A stretch of 64,000 nt of DNA from Rhizobium sp. WYCCWR10014 (GTDB lineage Bacteria > Pseudomonadota > Alphaproteobacteria > Rhizobiales > Rhizobiaceae), in assembly GCF_001657485.1 (NCBI RefSeq), contig NZ_LXFU01000045.1:1-64000 (forward strand). The letters run 5' to 3'. The translations under genes and the position numbers were made by a program. How positions within the stretch are numbered: position 1 is the first letter of the stretch; each line of letters opens with the position of its first letter. Shown one piece after another: positions 52,701-62,034 of this stretch. Under the pieces are notes generated by a model. The model ran no database searches and was not told the DNA's origin. It was given only the letters and a program-made list of their open reading frames with translations.

Positions 52701-53080
52701 GGTTACTCCTAACTCCAGTTGATGTTCAGCACGTCCGCCAACTGTTTGCCGTTGATCGGATGACTGCAACCTAGCGAATGGCCGTTTCCATCGGCTTAAG
52801 GAAAAGAGTTAACGCCATGTGAACGAGACAACAGGCCTTTGTAGAGTCAGTATTTTCTTACGCGCTTACCTCAATATTTAACAATATTCCGGGAATAATC
52901 GCTGCATTCATCCGGAAATAGCACAAATTCCGCTTCCAGCCGAGGCGTGCGCCGTCCAGGGAGCGTGTCAAATCGGAGCATTACGCTTCATCCTGAAACA
53001 GCACGGTAGGCTTAAGGCTTCGTTCACCATTTTTTTCCATTCTATGCGCATATTGCGCTGTGATCGTGAAAGAGGACCCA
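52701..53080. promoter_or_regulatory. AT-rich divergent promoter region of pilA
   Basis: These 380 bases hold no gene. They include a direct repeat CAATATT (52872-52878 and 52882-52888), ten bases apart (one helical turn), the strongest AT-rich spot in the pilus locus. A near CtrA half-site pair (TTAA-N7-TTCA at 53012-53026) is weaker. This region likely controls pilA and the divergent gene. Confidence 0.4.
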
Positions 53081-53485
53081 ATGTCATCGAGCGGCAAAAC
53101 CATTTTCTTTGCCGGCATGATCGCCGTTTTCGGTATTTCGGGAGTGTCCGCGGCCGCAGACGATGACATGTTGCGCGTCTACATGGATCACGCGCGCGTC
53201 CTGAAGCTCGATCGCCCTGTCAGCAAGGTGATTGTTGGCAATGCCGCAGTCGCCGATGCGACCGTGGCCGATGCCAAGACCATCGTGCTCACGGGACGCA
53301 GCTTCGGCACCACCAATCTGGTCCTCCTCGATGCCGACGGCAACGCGATCCTCGACGAACGCATCCTGGTGTCGATCGACGAGGGCAATACGGTGCGCGT
53401 CTACCGGCAGACCCAGCGCTCCGTGCTATCCTGCACGCCGAACTGCGAGCAGCATGCGCAGCAAGCGACCGCCGGCTCACCCTAA
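53081..53485 (+). CDS. Stand-alone secretin N-domain pilus protein
   Basis: The 134-residue protein has a signal peptide (TIFFAGMIAVFGISGVSAAA). One domain follows like the N-terminal pilus domain of CpaC: YMDHARVLKLDRPVSKVIVGNAAV, then IVLTGRSFGTTNLVLLD. No secretin ring domain follows. The last part has a CTPNC pair of cysteines. It may bind the pilus secretin in the periplasm. The ATG at 53081 has GAGG 6 bases upstream. It diverges from pilA. Confidence 0.82.
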   Translation: MSSSGKTIFFAGMIAVFGISGVSAAADDDMLRVYMDHARVLKLDRPVSKVIVGNAAVADATVADAKTIVLTGRSFGTTNLVLLDADGNAILDERILVSIDEGNTVRVYRQTQRSVLSCTPNCEQHAQQATAGSP

Positions 53486-53600
53486 CGCTCTCTTTTCAAA
53501 TTCCTCGACCATTCGTTAAAATCGTCGTGTCAGGTTGAAACGGAAAATCAACGAACGGACCTTAGTCTGACGACTGGAAAATGTCGCTCGGGTCCAGGCA

Positions 53601-54236
53601 ATGACGGTAATTGATCAGAAGACGGATAAGGGGCGCGCTTTTGCGCCGTTCCGTTTCTTACGGTTTCCCGCTCTCGCCCGCTCACGCGAGGGTGCTGCGG
53701 CGATCGAATTCGCGCTGCTTGCCATTCCCTATTTCTTGGTGATTTTCGCAATCCTGGAAACTTTCGTCGCCTTCGCCGCCGAGGAACTCGTCTCCAATGC
53801 CGTCGATACGATGAGCCGCCGGATGCGAACCGGGCAGATCACCTATAATCTCGGCCGCACGACCGACATGAACCAGGCGCAATTCCGCCAGGCTTTCTGC
53901 GATGAGATCTCGATCCTGATCCGCTGCTCGGCGACCGAAGTCGCCACGCCGAGCAAGCTTTACCTGGATGTGCAGACGTTCAGCACATTTTCGGCCATTC
54001 CGACCACGATCCCCAAGGTTTCCACCGACAAATATGCCGACATCAACACGGCGGCCTTCAAATATGCGCCGGGCGGCGCCGGCATGATCAACATGCTGCG
54101 CGCTTACTATCGCTGGGAAATCACCGCGGACCTGGTCCGGCCTTACATCACCACCATACGTCCCACCGACGCTTCGATGCCGAGGCAATATCTGATCGTC
54201 GCGACTGCGGCCTTCCAGAACGAGCAGTATCCATAA
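53601..54236 (+). CDS. TadE/TadG-like minor pilin protein
   Basis: The 211-residue protein has a cytoplasmic head and then the TadE motif SREGAAAIEFALLAIPYFLVI, with one transmembrane helix and a periplasmic body. Such pseudopilins are cleaved by CpaA-like peptidase and aid pilus assembly. The stop overlaps the next tadE-like gene (TAATG), so the two are coupled. Confidence 0.88.
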   Translation: MTVIDQKTDKGRAFAPFRFLRFPALARSREGAAAIEFALLAIPYFLVIFAILETFVAFAAEELVSNAVDTMSRRMRTGQITYNLGRTTDMNQAQFRQAFCDEISILIRCSATEVATPSKLYLDVQTFSTFSAIPTTIPKVSTDKYADINTAAFKYAPGGAGMINMLRAYYRWEITADLVRPYITTIRPTDASMPRQYLIVATAAFQNEQYP

Positions 54237-54817
54237 TGGCGTTGCGCAACCCGTTCACCAGATTGGTCCTGACGCTGCGGCGGCTGGCCCGCGACCGCAA
54301 GGGCGCCGGAGCGATCGAATTCGCGATCCTCTTTCCCGTGCTCGTCATGCTCTATATCGGCGCTTTCGAGATTACGGTCGGCCTTAGCGTCAGCAAGCGG
54401 GTGACACGCGCCGCAGGAACGGTGGCCGACCTCGTCACCCAGCAGCAATCCGTCACCAAGAGTGCGCTTGCGCAAATGCCATCGGTCGCAAACGCAATCT
54501 TCCTGCCCTACAACACGACGTCGCTGACGATGAAGATCACCGGGATTAGCATCGACGCTGGCGCCAATGCGAAAGTGCTCTGGTCCTGGGCTCAAGATGG
54601 GACGGTGCCCTATGCCAAGAACGCCGCGGTGAGCGACGTGCCGTCCGACATGAAGACCGCGAACAGCTTCCTGGTCCGTACCGAGCTCAGCATCCCCTAT
54701 ACGATGTTCCTGTTCGCGCCGAACTTCATGCCGGACGGCATGCGCACGATCACCATCAGCCGCAATTATTTCTACCGCCAGCGGCAAGGCGACTCGATCC
54801 CCTGCGGCGACTGCTGA
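54236..54817 (+). CDS. TadE-like minor pilin protein (second copy)
   Basis: The 193-residue protein repeats the design of the first: a short basic head, then [23 protein letters not shown], then a periplasmic domain with [15 protein letters not shown] and ending CGDC. The two may be paralogues that form a heteromeric pseudopilin pair. No TadG-type vWA protein is visible. Confidence 0.86.
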   Translation: MALRNPFTRLVLTLRRLARDRKGAGAIEFAILFPVLVMLYIGAFEITVGLSVSKRVTRAAGTVADLVTQQQSVTKSALAQMPSVANAIFLPYNTTSLTMKITGISIDAGANAKVLWSWAQDGTVPYAKNAAVSDVPSDMKTANSFLVRTELSIPYTMFLFAPNFMPDGMRTITISRNYFYRQRQGDSIPCGDC

Positions 54818-54837
54818 CGGCACTTCCCGCTCTTCTA

Positions 54838-54874
54838 CATAACTCCCTTAATCCAAATCGATTGGGGAGTTATG
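54838..54874. repeat. Inverted repeat after the tadE pair
   Basis: CATAACTCCC (54838-54847) and GGGAGTTATG (54865-54874) are perfect 10-bp arms around 17 bases. It may stop transcription or stabilise the end of the tadE transcript; there is no U-run. Confidence 0.6.
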
Positions 54875-54889
54875 CGGAAATTCAAAGTG

Positions 54890-54934
54890 TTACAGCGTCC
54901 TTTGCGCGTCTGAAAAAGACGCACGGCGCTGTAA
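54890..54934. repeat. Intergenic palindromic repeat, family D
   Basis: TTACAGCG and CGCTGTAA pair at the outside (54890-54897, 54927-54934). GCGTCT and AGACGC form the inner stem. It looks like a common rhizobial palindrome. It lies 90 bp before deoB. Confidence 0.65.
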
Positions 54935-55023
54935 ATTTGCCAAGCCGGCCGCAGCATTATATGGCTGGATCTCAGCCGCCTCCGACTTTGCAGAGGCCGG
55001 CGATCGGCTCTCTCGGGTGTAAA

Positions 55024-56244
55024 ATGGCGCGTGCCTTTCTTTTCGTTCTGGATTCCTTCGGTGTCGGCGGAGCGCCGGATGCGGCGGCTTATGGCGACGA
55101 GGGCGCCGATACGCTCGGCCATATCGCCGAGTTCTGCGCAGCCGGAGCCGCAGACCGCGCCGGGTTGCGCGAAGGGCCGCTTTCCCTGCCCAACATGTCG
55201 GAACTCGGGCTGATGCACATCGCCCGGTCCGTCTCCGGCCGGTTTCCGGCCGGCATGCCCGTCCCGGAAAAGGTCTACGGTATTTATGGCGCCGCCACCG
55301 AAATCTCCCGCGGCAAGGATACGCCGTCGGGCCATTGGGAGATCGCGGGAACACCTGTCAGTTTCGATTGGGGTTACTTCCCGACAGAGGGCGACGCCTT
55401 TCCTGCCGAATTCATCGAGACGCTATGCAGGGAGGCTGACGTGCCCGGCATCCTCGGCAATTGCCATGCTTCGGGAACGGAGATCATCGCCCGGCTCGGC
55501 GAGGAACATATCCGCACCGGCAAGCCGATCTGCTATACCTCCTCGGATTCGGTCTTCCAGGTCGCAGCGCATGAGGTGCATTTCGGCCTCGATCGTCTGC
55601 TCGCCTTCTGCGGTTTGGCCCGGGGGCTGCTCGATTCCTACAATATCGGCCGCGTCATCGCCCGACCCTTTATTGGCCAGTCCGCCTCGACTTTCCAGCG
55701 CACCGGAAACCGGCGCGACTTTTCCGTGCTGCCGCCGGAGCCGACGCTGCTCGATCGGCTGATCGAGCACGGCCGACACGTGCATGCTGTCGGAAAGATC
55801 GGCGACATCTTCGCGCATCAGGGCATTTCCAGGGTCATCAAGGCGAATGGCAACGAGGCGCTGATGGATACCTCGCTCTCGGCGATCGACGAGGCTGAAG
55901 ACGGCGATCTCGTCTTCACCAATTTCGTCGATTTCGACATGATCTACGGTCATCGCCGCGACGTGCCGGGTTATGCCGCAGCACTCGAAGCCTTCGATGC
56001 GCGCTTGCCCGAAGTCCACAAGAAACTGAAGCCCGGCGATCTCGTCGTGCTCACCGCCGATCATGGCTGCGATCCGACCTGGCGCGGCACGGACCATACG
56101 CGCGAGCGCGTGCCTGTCATCGCTTATGGCCCCGGCATCCGGTCGCGTTCGATCGGCGTGCGCCGCAGCTATGCCGATATCGGCGAGAGCATCGCCCGGC
56201 ATCTCGGCATCCCGGCCGGACCGCACGGAAGGAGTTTTCTGTGA
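55024..56244 (+). CDS. deoB: Phosphopentomutase
   Basis: The 406-residue enzyme interconverts ribose-1-P and ribose-5-P (and the deoxy forms). It opens [20 protein letters not shown], with the metal-binding aspartate in the alkaline-phosphatase fold. [12 protein letters not shown] (phosphothreonine region) and [20 protein letters not shown] (metal ligands) follow. The length matches DeoB. The start at 55024 is fixed by the fold. It overlaps add by 4 bp (GTGA). Confidence 0.97.
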   Translation: MARAFLFVLDSFGVGGAPDAAAYGDEGADTLGHIAEFCAAGAADRAGLREGPLSLPNMSELGLMHIARSVSGRFPAGMPVPEKVYGIYGAATEISRGKDTPSGHWEIAGTPVSFDWGYFPTEGDAFPAEFIETLCREADVPGILGNCHASGTEIIARLGEEHIRTGKPICYTSSDSVFQVAAHEVHFGLDRLLAFCGLARGLLDSYNIGRVIARPFIGQSASTFQRTGNRRDFSVLPPEPTLLDRLIEHGRHVHAVGKIGDIFAHQGISRVIKANGNEALMDTSLSAIDEAEDGDLVFTNFVDFDMIYGHRRDVPGYAAALEAFDARLPEVHKKLKPGDLVVLTADHGCDPTWRGTDHTRERVPVIAYGPGIRSRSIGVRRSYADIGESIARHLGIPAGPHGRSFL

Positions 56245-57209
56245 CATCGCATTTGAAGAAGGTCGAACTGCACTGCCATCTGGAGGGTGCGGCACCGCCG
56301 GCGCTGACCGCGGCGCAGGCACGGAAATACGGCGTCGACATCAGCGCTGAGCTTCGCGACGGCGCCTATGTCTGGCATGATTTCGCAAGCTTCCTCGAAT
56401 GTTACGACAAGGTTTCCGAAGTCTACAAAACCGAGGAGGACTATGCACTTCTGACCGAAACCTACCTCGACGAACTCGCCGGCATCGATACGATCTACAG
56501 CGAGCTCATCGTTTCGCCCGACCACGGCAAGCGCATCGGGCTAGGCGCCGATGCCTATATATCGGGTATCTGCGAAGGCATCCGGCGGGCCAAGGAAAAG
56601 AGCGGCATCGAGGCCCGGCTGATCGTCACCGGCGAGCGGCATTTCGGTCCGGAGAGCGTGATTGGTGCTGCCGAATATGCGGCAAAGGCCGGTAACCCTC
56701 TGATTACCGGGTTCAACCTTGCCGGCGAAGAGCGCATGGGCCGTGTGGCCGACTATGCCCGCGCCTTCGATATCGCCCGCGATGCCGGCCTCGGGCTCAC
56801 CATCCATGCCGGCGAGGTCTGCGGCGCCTTCAGCGTCGCCGACGCGCTCGATGCGGTGCGCCCCTCGCGCATCGGCCATGGCGTGCGCGCCGTCGAGGAT
56901 CCCGATCTGGTGAAGCGGCTTGCCGATCTCGGCACCGTGCTCGAGATCTGCCCGGGCTCCAATATCGCGCTCGGGGTCTTTCCCGATTTCACGTCCCATC
57001 CGCTGCGCCGGCTGAAAGACGCAGGCGTGCGGGTGACGATCAGCTCGGACGATCCGCCTTTCTTTCATACTTCGCTCAAGCGGGAATACGAACTTGCGGC
57101 CGGGACCTTCGGCTTCAGCAACGCCGAGATCGATGCCATGACGCGCACGGCGATCGAGGCCGCCTTCGTCGACGATGAGACACGAATGACTTTGCTCGCC
57201 CGCCTTTAA
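56241..57209 (+). CDS. add: Adenosine deaminase
   Basis: The 322-residue enzyme deaminates adenosine to inosine. It has [10 protein letters not shown] (zinc histidines), [24 protein letters not shown] and ISSDDPPFF (catalytic aspartates), as in the AMP/adenosine deaminase family. It starts with GTG 56241 preceded by GGAAGGAG. It lies between deoB and upp in a salvage operon. Confidence 0.95.
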   Translation: MTSHLKKVELHCHLEGAAPPALTAAQARKYGVDISAELRDGAYVWHDFASFLECYDKVSEVYKTEEDYALLTETYLDELAGIDTIYSELIVSPDHGKRIGLGADAYISGICEGIRRAKEKSGIEARLIVTGERHFGPESVIGAAEYAAKAGNPLITGFNLAGEERMGRVADYARAFDIARDAGLGLTIHAGEVCGAFSVADALDAVRPSRIGHGVRAVEDPDLVKRLADLGTVLEICPGSNIALGVFPDFTSHPLRRLKDAGVRVTISSDDPPFFHTSLKREYELAAGTFGFSNAEIDAMTRTAIEAAFVDDETRMTLLARL

Positions 57210-57315
57210 AAGACTCCGGAGATTGGGGATGATCGGCACAAATTGACCGCCACTCTTGCGGTCGGGCCGATTTCCGTGAAAGAAACATTCGATAGAAAGA
57301 ATGAAAGGCTTCCCC

Positions 57316-57945
57316 ATGGACGGCGTCACAGTCATCGATCATCCGCTTGTGCAGCACAAGCTCACCATCATGCGGCGCAAGGAGACATCGACGGGAAGTT
57401 TCCGGCGCCTGCTGCGCGAAATCTCGACGCTGCTCTGCTACGAGGTGACCCGCGATCTCGAACTGACAATGGAAACGATCGAGACGCCGCTGCAAACGAT
57501 GGAATCGCCGATCCTAGAGGGCAAGAAGCTGGTCTTCGCCTCGATCCTGCGCGCCGGCAACGGGCTGCTCGAAGGCATGCTCGATCTCGTGCCGTCCGCC
57601 CGCGTCTCGCATATCGGCGTCTACCGCGACCACGAGACGCTGCAGCCGGTCGAATATTACTTCAAGGCGCCGGAGGACGTGGCCGAACGGCTGATCATCG
57701 TCGTCGACCCGATGCTTGCGACCGGCAACTCCTCGATCGCAGCGATCGACAAGCTCAAGGAACGCGGCGCCCACAATATCCGCTTCCTCTGCCTGCTTGC
57801 CGCCCCGGAAGGCATCCGCAACTTCCGCGCCGCGCATCCCGATGTTCCGGTCTTCACCGCATCGATCGATAGTCATCTCAATGAGAAGGGCTATATCATG
57901 CCCGGCCTCGGCGATGCTGGCGACCGCATGTACGGCACCAAGTAA
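57316..57945 (+). CDS. upp: Uracil phosphoribosyltransferase
   Basis: The 209-residue enzyme makes UMP from uracil and PRPP. The PRPP-binding loop is [17 protein letters not shown] and the uracil region is [17 protein letters not shown]. It starts [20 protein letters not shown]. The ATG at 57316 has AAAGG 7 bases upstream, better than 57301. A strong terminator follows. Confidence 0.97.
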
Positions 57946-57980
57946 TTTCAGCCTTCCTTTACCAAATCGAAGGACTTTAC

Positions 57981-58007
57981 GGCCCGGAGGTTCATTCCGG
58001 GCCTTTT
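57981..58007 (+). terminator. Rho-independent terminator after upp
   Basis: GGCCCGGA and TCCGGGCC form a perfect 8-bp stem around GGTTCAT, followed by TTTT. It ends the deoB-add-upp transcript. Confidence 0.88.
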
Positions 58008-58106
58008 GGCGTCGACATTAGCAACTTATCAGGACTTGAGGTTTAGCAAGCTTGGAGCATGAGGCCCTGCATGAAGCCGGGTTTATACAGGAAGGATTTC
58101 TGTTTC

Positions 58107-58640
58107 ATGCTCGTGCGTACCGTCCTATTCGCCAGCATCGCCGCGGTGCTCGCCACACAGGTGCCTTCCTTCTTCGGAGGCACCAGCCAGCTGCCTGCTG
58201 ACGCTCTCTCCGCCAATTACGTATCGACCGAAACCGAGCAGCCGGTCGCACCGGAGCCGATCTACAGCAGCAATACGATCCGCCTGCAGGCCGATGCACA
58301 GGGCCACTATACCGGCAGCTTCAAGATCAACGGCAAGCCGGTGCAGGGCCTGATCGATACCGGCGCCACCTATGTGGCCCTCAACGAGACGCTCGCCCGC
58401 CGGCTGGGCTTCACGGCCAACCAGCTCGATTTCCGCTATGGGGTGAACACCGCGAACGGCCAGACGAAGGCAGCGCATGTGACGCTCGATCGCGTCGAGA
58501 TCGGCGGTATTCGCGTACGTGAGGTCGAAGCCTTCGTCCTGAAGGACGATGCGCTGACGACGACGCTGGTGGGCATGAGCTTCCTGCAGAAGCTCGCCTC
58601 CTATTCCGTCGCCGATGGTTCGCTCAGCCTCAAGCAGTAA
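58107..58640 (+). CDS. Retropepsin-like aspartic protease (TIGR02281-type)
   Basis: The 177-residue protein has an N-terminal membrane anchor (TVLFASIAAVLATQVPSFF). A single-lobed aspartic protease domain follows with the active motif VQGLIDTGATYVALNE (DTGA). AAHVTLDRVEIGGIRV and LVGMSFLQKL follow as in the retropepsin family. It is likely a periplasmic homodimer. The start at 58107 has AGGAAGGA 10 bases upstream. Its stop is 6 bp from the deoA stop (convergent). Confidence 0.88.
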   Translation: MLVRTVLFASIAAVLATQVPSFFGGTSQLPADALSANYVSTETEQPVAPEPIYSSNTIRLQADAQGHYTGSFKINGKPVQGLIDTGATYVALNETLARRLGFTANQLDFRYGVNTANGQTKAAHVTLDRVEIGGIRVREVEAFVLKDDALTTTLVGMSFLQKLASYSVADGSLSLKQ

Positions 58641-58646
58641 ACTGCA

Positions 58647-59954
58647 TCAGATCAGGCCCGCAATCACCGGTGTCAGCTCCGGCTTTTCCTCGCTAATGCG
58701 GTAGTGCGCGGCAATTGCCGCAGCCGCCCTCTCCGCCGCCGCTTCGTCGGCGGCGTGAACCAGCGCGATCGGTTCGCCGGCATTGACGCGGGTGCCGAGC
58801 GGCAGGAGTTCGGAAAAGCCGACGCGATGGTCGATCCGGTCGGCTGGATGGCGTCTTCCGCCGCCGAGATCGATGACGCTGACGCCGATACCACGCGCAT
58901 CGCAGGCGGCAAGCCAGCCGGACCGGACGGCCGGAACAGGCTTTGCGACCGGCGCCCTGGCCAGGTATCGGTCGGGGTTTTCGATGAGATCGGCCGGGCC
59001 GCCGAGCATCGACACCATCCGCGCGAAGACCTCGGCCGCCTTTCCCGATGACAGGGCCTGACGCGCCATCTTCTCGGCTTCATCAGAGGAAGCGGCAACG
59101 CCGGATTTCACCAGCATCTCGGCAGCGAAGGCGAAAACGACGATATCAAGCCGCGTGTCTCTTTTCCTGCCTGTCAGAAAATCCAGGCAGTTGCGCATCT
59201 CGACGGCATTGCCGGCACTATCGGCAAGCGGCTGGTTCATGTCGGTGATCAGGGCCGAGGTCTTCACGCCTGCTCCATTGGCCACCTCGACCAGCGACCG
59301 CGCCAGGATCTCCGCCTGGCCGCGATCGGCCATGAAGGCGCCGTTGCCAACCTTGACGTCGAGCACCAGCGTCTCGAGCCCGGCCGCAAGTTTCTTCGAG
59401 AGGATAGAGGCGGTGATGAGGGGAATGGAATCGACGGTGGCGGTCACATCGCGCACGGCATAGAGCCTGCCGTCGGCGGGCGCCAAGGTGCCGGTCTGAC
59501 CGATGATGGCGCATCCCGCCTCCTTCACGACCTTGTGGAACAGGTCCGCATCCGGGGTGATCCTATAGCCGGGAATGGATTCGAGCTTATCCAGCGTGCC
59601 GCCGGTATGGCCGAGGCCGCGCCCGGAGATCATCGGAACGGCGAGGCCGCAAGCTGCGGCGATCGGCGCCAGCATCAGCGAAACATTGTCGCCGACGCCG
59701 CCGGTCGAATGTTTGTCGACGATCGGGCGGTCGATATCGGCCCATTGCAGCCTGTCGCCGGAATCGGCCATCGCCAGCGTCAAAGCCACGGTCTCGGCCC
59801 GCGACATGCCCTTGAACCAGACAGCCATGGCGAATGCGCCGATCTGGCCTTCCGACAATCGACCGGCAGCGAGTGCCGCAATGAAGGACCTGATATCGGC
59901 GGCGTCGAGTTCGTCGCCATCGCGCTTACGCCGAATGATCTCCTGCGGAATCAT
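58647..59954 (-). CDS. deoA: Thymidine phosphorylase
   Basis: The 435-residue enzyme converts thymidine and phosphate to thymine and deoxyribose-1-P. It starts MIPQEIIRRKRDGDELDAAD, has KHSTGGVGDNVSLMLAP and MISGRGLGHTGGTLDKLESI, the pyrimidine phosphorylase signature. It lies one base after deoC on the minus strand. Confidence 0.97.
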   Translation of the reverse strand: MIPQEIIRRKRDGDELDAADIRSFIAALAAGRLSEGQIGAFAMAVWFKGMSRAETVALTLAMADSGDRLQWADIDRPIVDKHSTGGVGDNVSLMLAPIAAACGLAVPMISGRGLGHTGGTLDKLESIPGYRITPDADLFHKVVKEAGCAIIGQTGTLAPADGRLYAVRDVTATVDSIPLITASILSKKLAAGLETLVLDVKVGNGAFMADRGQAEILARSLVEVANGAGVKTSALITDMNQPLADSAGNAVEMRNCLDFLTGRKRDTRLDIVVFAFAAEMLVKSGVAASSDEAEKMARQALSSGKAAEVFARMVSMLGGPADLIENPDRYLARAPVAKPVPAVRSGWLAACDARGIGVSVIDLGGGRRHPADRIDHRVGFSELLPLGTRVNAGEPIALVHAADEAAAERAAAAIAAHYRISEEKPELTPVIAGLI

Positions 59955-59955
59955 T

Positions 59956-60732
59956 TCAGTAGCTCGACGCCGCAGCCGGCGCCGACTGTGTTCCGCTCAG
60001 AACAGACAGGATATCGTCGAGCAGGTCGGAAGCGCCGAAGCGGAACGTCGACGGCATCGCCCAGTCCGGTGTCATGATGGTTTCGGCAAGGCTCAGATAG
60101 AGTGCGGCATCTGCCACCGAGCCGATACCGCCGGCCGGCTTGAAGCCGACCTTGCGGCCGCTTTCGCGGATAGCGCGGATCATGATGTCGGCGGCCTCGA
60201 GCGTCGCGTTGACGGCGACCTTGCCGGTGGAGGTCTTGATGAAATCGGCGCCGGCTTCGATGGCGAGTTCGGAGGCACGGCGGATCAATGCGGCATCCTT
60301 CAGCTCGCCAGTCTCGATGATGACCTTCAGCAGGACGGGGCCGGTGCATTCGGCGCGCACGGCCTTGACCATGTCGGTCACCGCCTTCTCATTGCCGGCG
60401 AGCAGCTTGCGGTAGGGGATGACCAGATCGATCTCATCGGCGCCATCGGCAATCGCCTCGCGGGCTTCAGCGGCGACATCGGCGACTTCCATATCGCCAG
60501 AGGGAAGGTTGACGACGGTCGCGATACGCACGGCGTGCGCGGTGCCAAGGATATTGCGGGCCTGAGCGACGAACCGCGGCCAGATGCAGATTGCAGCGCT
60601 GCTGCCGTAGGGCGTCTGCGCACGGGCGCAGAGCGCGTCGATCTGCGCCTCGGTGCAATCATCCCTCAAATTGGTAAGATCGAGAAGAGAAAGGGCGACA
60701 GCCGCCGTCTCCCGGTTGGAATGGCTATTCAT
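59956..60732 (-). CDS. deoC: Deoxyribose-phosphate aldolase
   Basis: The 258-residue aldolase cleaves deoxyribose-5-P to acetaldehyde and glyceraldehyde-3-P. The Schiff-base lysine is in DFIKTSTGKVAVNATLE, and KVGFKPAGGIGSVADAALYL is the second active-site segment. EIDLVIPYRKLLAG follows the family. It lies next to deoA in the salvage operon. Confidence 0.96.
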   Translation of the reverse strand: MNSHSNRETAAVALSLLDLTNLRDDCTEAQIDALCARAQTPYGSSAAICIWPRFVAQARNILGTAHAVRIATVVNLPSGDMEVADVAAEAREAIADGADEIDLVIPYRKLLAGNEKAVTDMVKAVRAECTGPVLLKVIIETGELKDAALIRRASELAIEAGADFIKTSTGKVAVNATLEAADIMIRAIRESGRKVGFKPAGGIGSVADAALYLSLAETIMTPDWAMPSTFRFGASDLLDDILSVLSGTQSAPAAASSY

Positions 60733-60746
60733 CTTCGCTTCCTCTC

Positions 60747-60847
60747 GAGCATGATGCCGAAAAGTGTGAGCGGTTTTCGGACGACATCACGCTCTAACTA
60801 TTTAATTGCGAACCGGATTCAGATTTTAGGCCGAACCGGCCTAAAAT
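60747..60847 (-). repeat. Rhizobial intergenic mosaic repeat, family A copy 2
   Basis: It is the reverse-oriented copy of 8822-8943: it opens GAGCATGATGCCGAAAAG and ends with a perfect hairpin ATTTTAGGCC / GGCCTAAAAT right at the punA stop. It lies inside the nucleoside operon between punA and deoC. Confidence 0.8.
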
Positions 60848-61647
60848 CATGCTGCTCCAGCCGCAATCATGTCTTTCAAAATGGCGGCGAGACGGGCGCC
60901 GCCGATGGGCGCCATGTCCTTGGTTTCTTCATGGCTGAGCTCATTGCCGGTCATGCCTGCCCCATAGTTGGTGATAACGGAGGCGGCTGCAACCCTTAGA
61001 CCCAGCATTCTTGCGACGATGACCTCGGGCACCGTCGACATGCCGACGGCATCGGCGCCAAGGATGCGCGCCATGCGGATTTCGGCCGGCGTTTCGAAGC
61101 TTGGACCGGAGAACCACATATAGACACCCTGCGCCAGCTCGATTTTAAGCTTTGCCGCTGCCCTCTGCATCGCCGCGGCAAGCCCCGCATCATAGGCATT
61201 GGTCATGCCGACGAAACGGTGATCGCTTTCCTCGCCGATCAGCGGGTTCATGCCGGAATAGTTGATGTGATCGGTGATCTGCATCACCGAACCGGGCGGC
61301 ATGTCGTCGCGTAGCGATCCCGCCGAATTGGTCAGGATCAGCGCCTCGACGCCGAGCGCCTTCAGCACCTCGATCGGCAGGCGCATGGCGTTGGCATCGC
61401 CCTTCTCGTAATAATGCACGCGGCCGGAGAGCATGACGACAGGCACGCCGCCGAGGCGGCCGGCGACGACTTCGCCTGCATGGCCCGAGACGGCGCTGAC
61501 GGGAAAGCCCGGCAGGTCGCGATAGGGAACACGCACGGCGCCTTCCAGCTCTCCGACGAGGGAACCGAGACCGGAGCCGAGCACGATGCCGTGGCGCGGG
61601 TTGATGCCGCCGAGCAATGCGGCGAGCAGGCTGACCGTCGCCTTCAT
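60847..61647 (-). CDS. punA: Purine nucleoside phosphorylase
   Basis: The 266-residue enzyme is a trimeric-type PNP: GIVLGSGLGSLVGELEG (phosphate site), VVMLSGRVHYYEKGD, ALILTNSAGSLRDDMPPGS and GAGMTGNELSHEET. It splits inosine and guanosine with phosphate. Its start overlaps the cdd stop (ATGA). Confidence 0.95.
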   Translation of the reverse strand: MKATVSLLAALLGGINPRHGIVLGSGLGSLVGELEGAVRVPYRDLPGFPVSAVSGHAGEVVAGRLGGVPVVMLSGRVHYYEKGDANAMRLPIEVLKALGVEALILTNSAGSLRDDMPPGSVMQITDHINYSGMNPLIGEESDHRFVGMTNAYDAGLAAAMQRAAAKLKIELAQGVYMWFSGPSFETPAEIRMARILGADAVGMSTVPEVIVARMLGLRVAAASVITNYGAGMTGNELSHEETKDMAPIGGARLAAILKDMIAAGAA

Positions 61648-62033
61648 CCGAGTTCGGTCTCAAAGCTGAAGGGAAGAAGCTCTTCCATCGTCATGGTCTT
61701 CTTCACGCCGGCCTCATCGCAGAGGTAGATCTTCGTCTCCTTGGAGGCGAATTCGGAGATCTTCTGACGGCAGCCGCCGCAGGGTGGGCAGAGCGGCAGC
61801 TTCTCGGCAATGACCGCCATTTCGACGATCTTCTTCGCGCCGCCCATGATCATGGCGCTGATCGCCGTCGGCTCGGCGCACCATCCTTGCGGAAAGGAGA
61901 GGTTTTCGATGTTGGCGCCGGTATAGACCTTGCCGTCCTCGGCGCGGATCGCGGCGCCAACCGGGAATTTCGAATAGGGCGCGTGGGCAAAGGCCATGGC
62001 GCCACGGGCGGCTTCGAACAGATCGTGAGACAT
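61644..62033 (-). CDS. cdd: Cytidine deaminase
   Basis: The 129-residue enzyme turns cytidine into uridine. The zinc site is GWCAEPTAISAM (CAE) and PPCGGCRQKISEF (PCxxC). APYSKFPVGAAI is the usual start. ATG 62033 is chosen; the frame opens at 62102 inside the permease gene. Confidence 0.96.
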   Translation of the reverse strand: MSHDLFEAARGAMAFAHAPYSKFPVGAAIRAEDGKVYTGANIENLSFPQGWCAEPTAISAMIMGGAKKIVEMAVIAEKLPLCPPCGGCRQKISEFASKETKIYLCDEAGVKKTMTMEELLPFSFETELG

Positions 62034-62034
62034 A

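Noticed and set aside
53012-53027. Second CtrA site before the secretin N-domain gene
   Set aside because: The second half-site reads TTCAC rather than TTAAC, so it is too weak to call.
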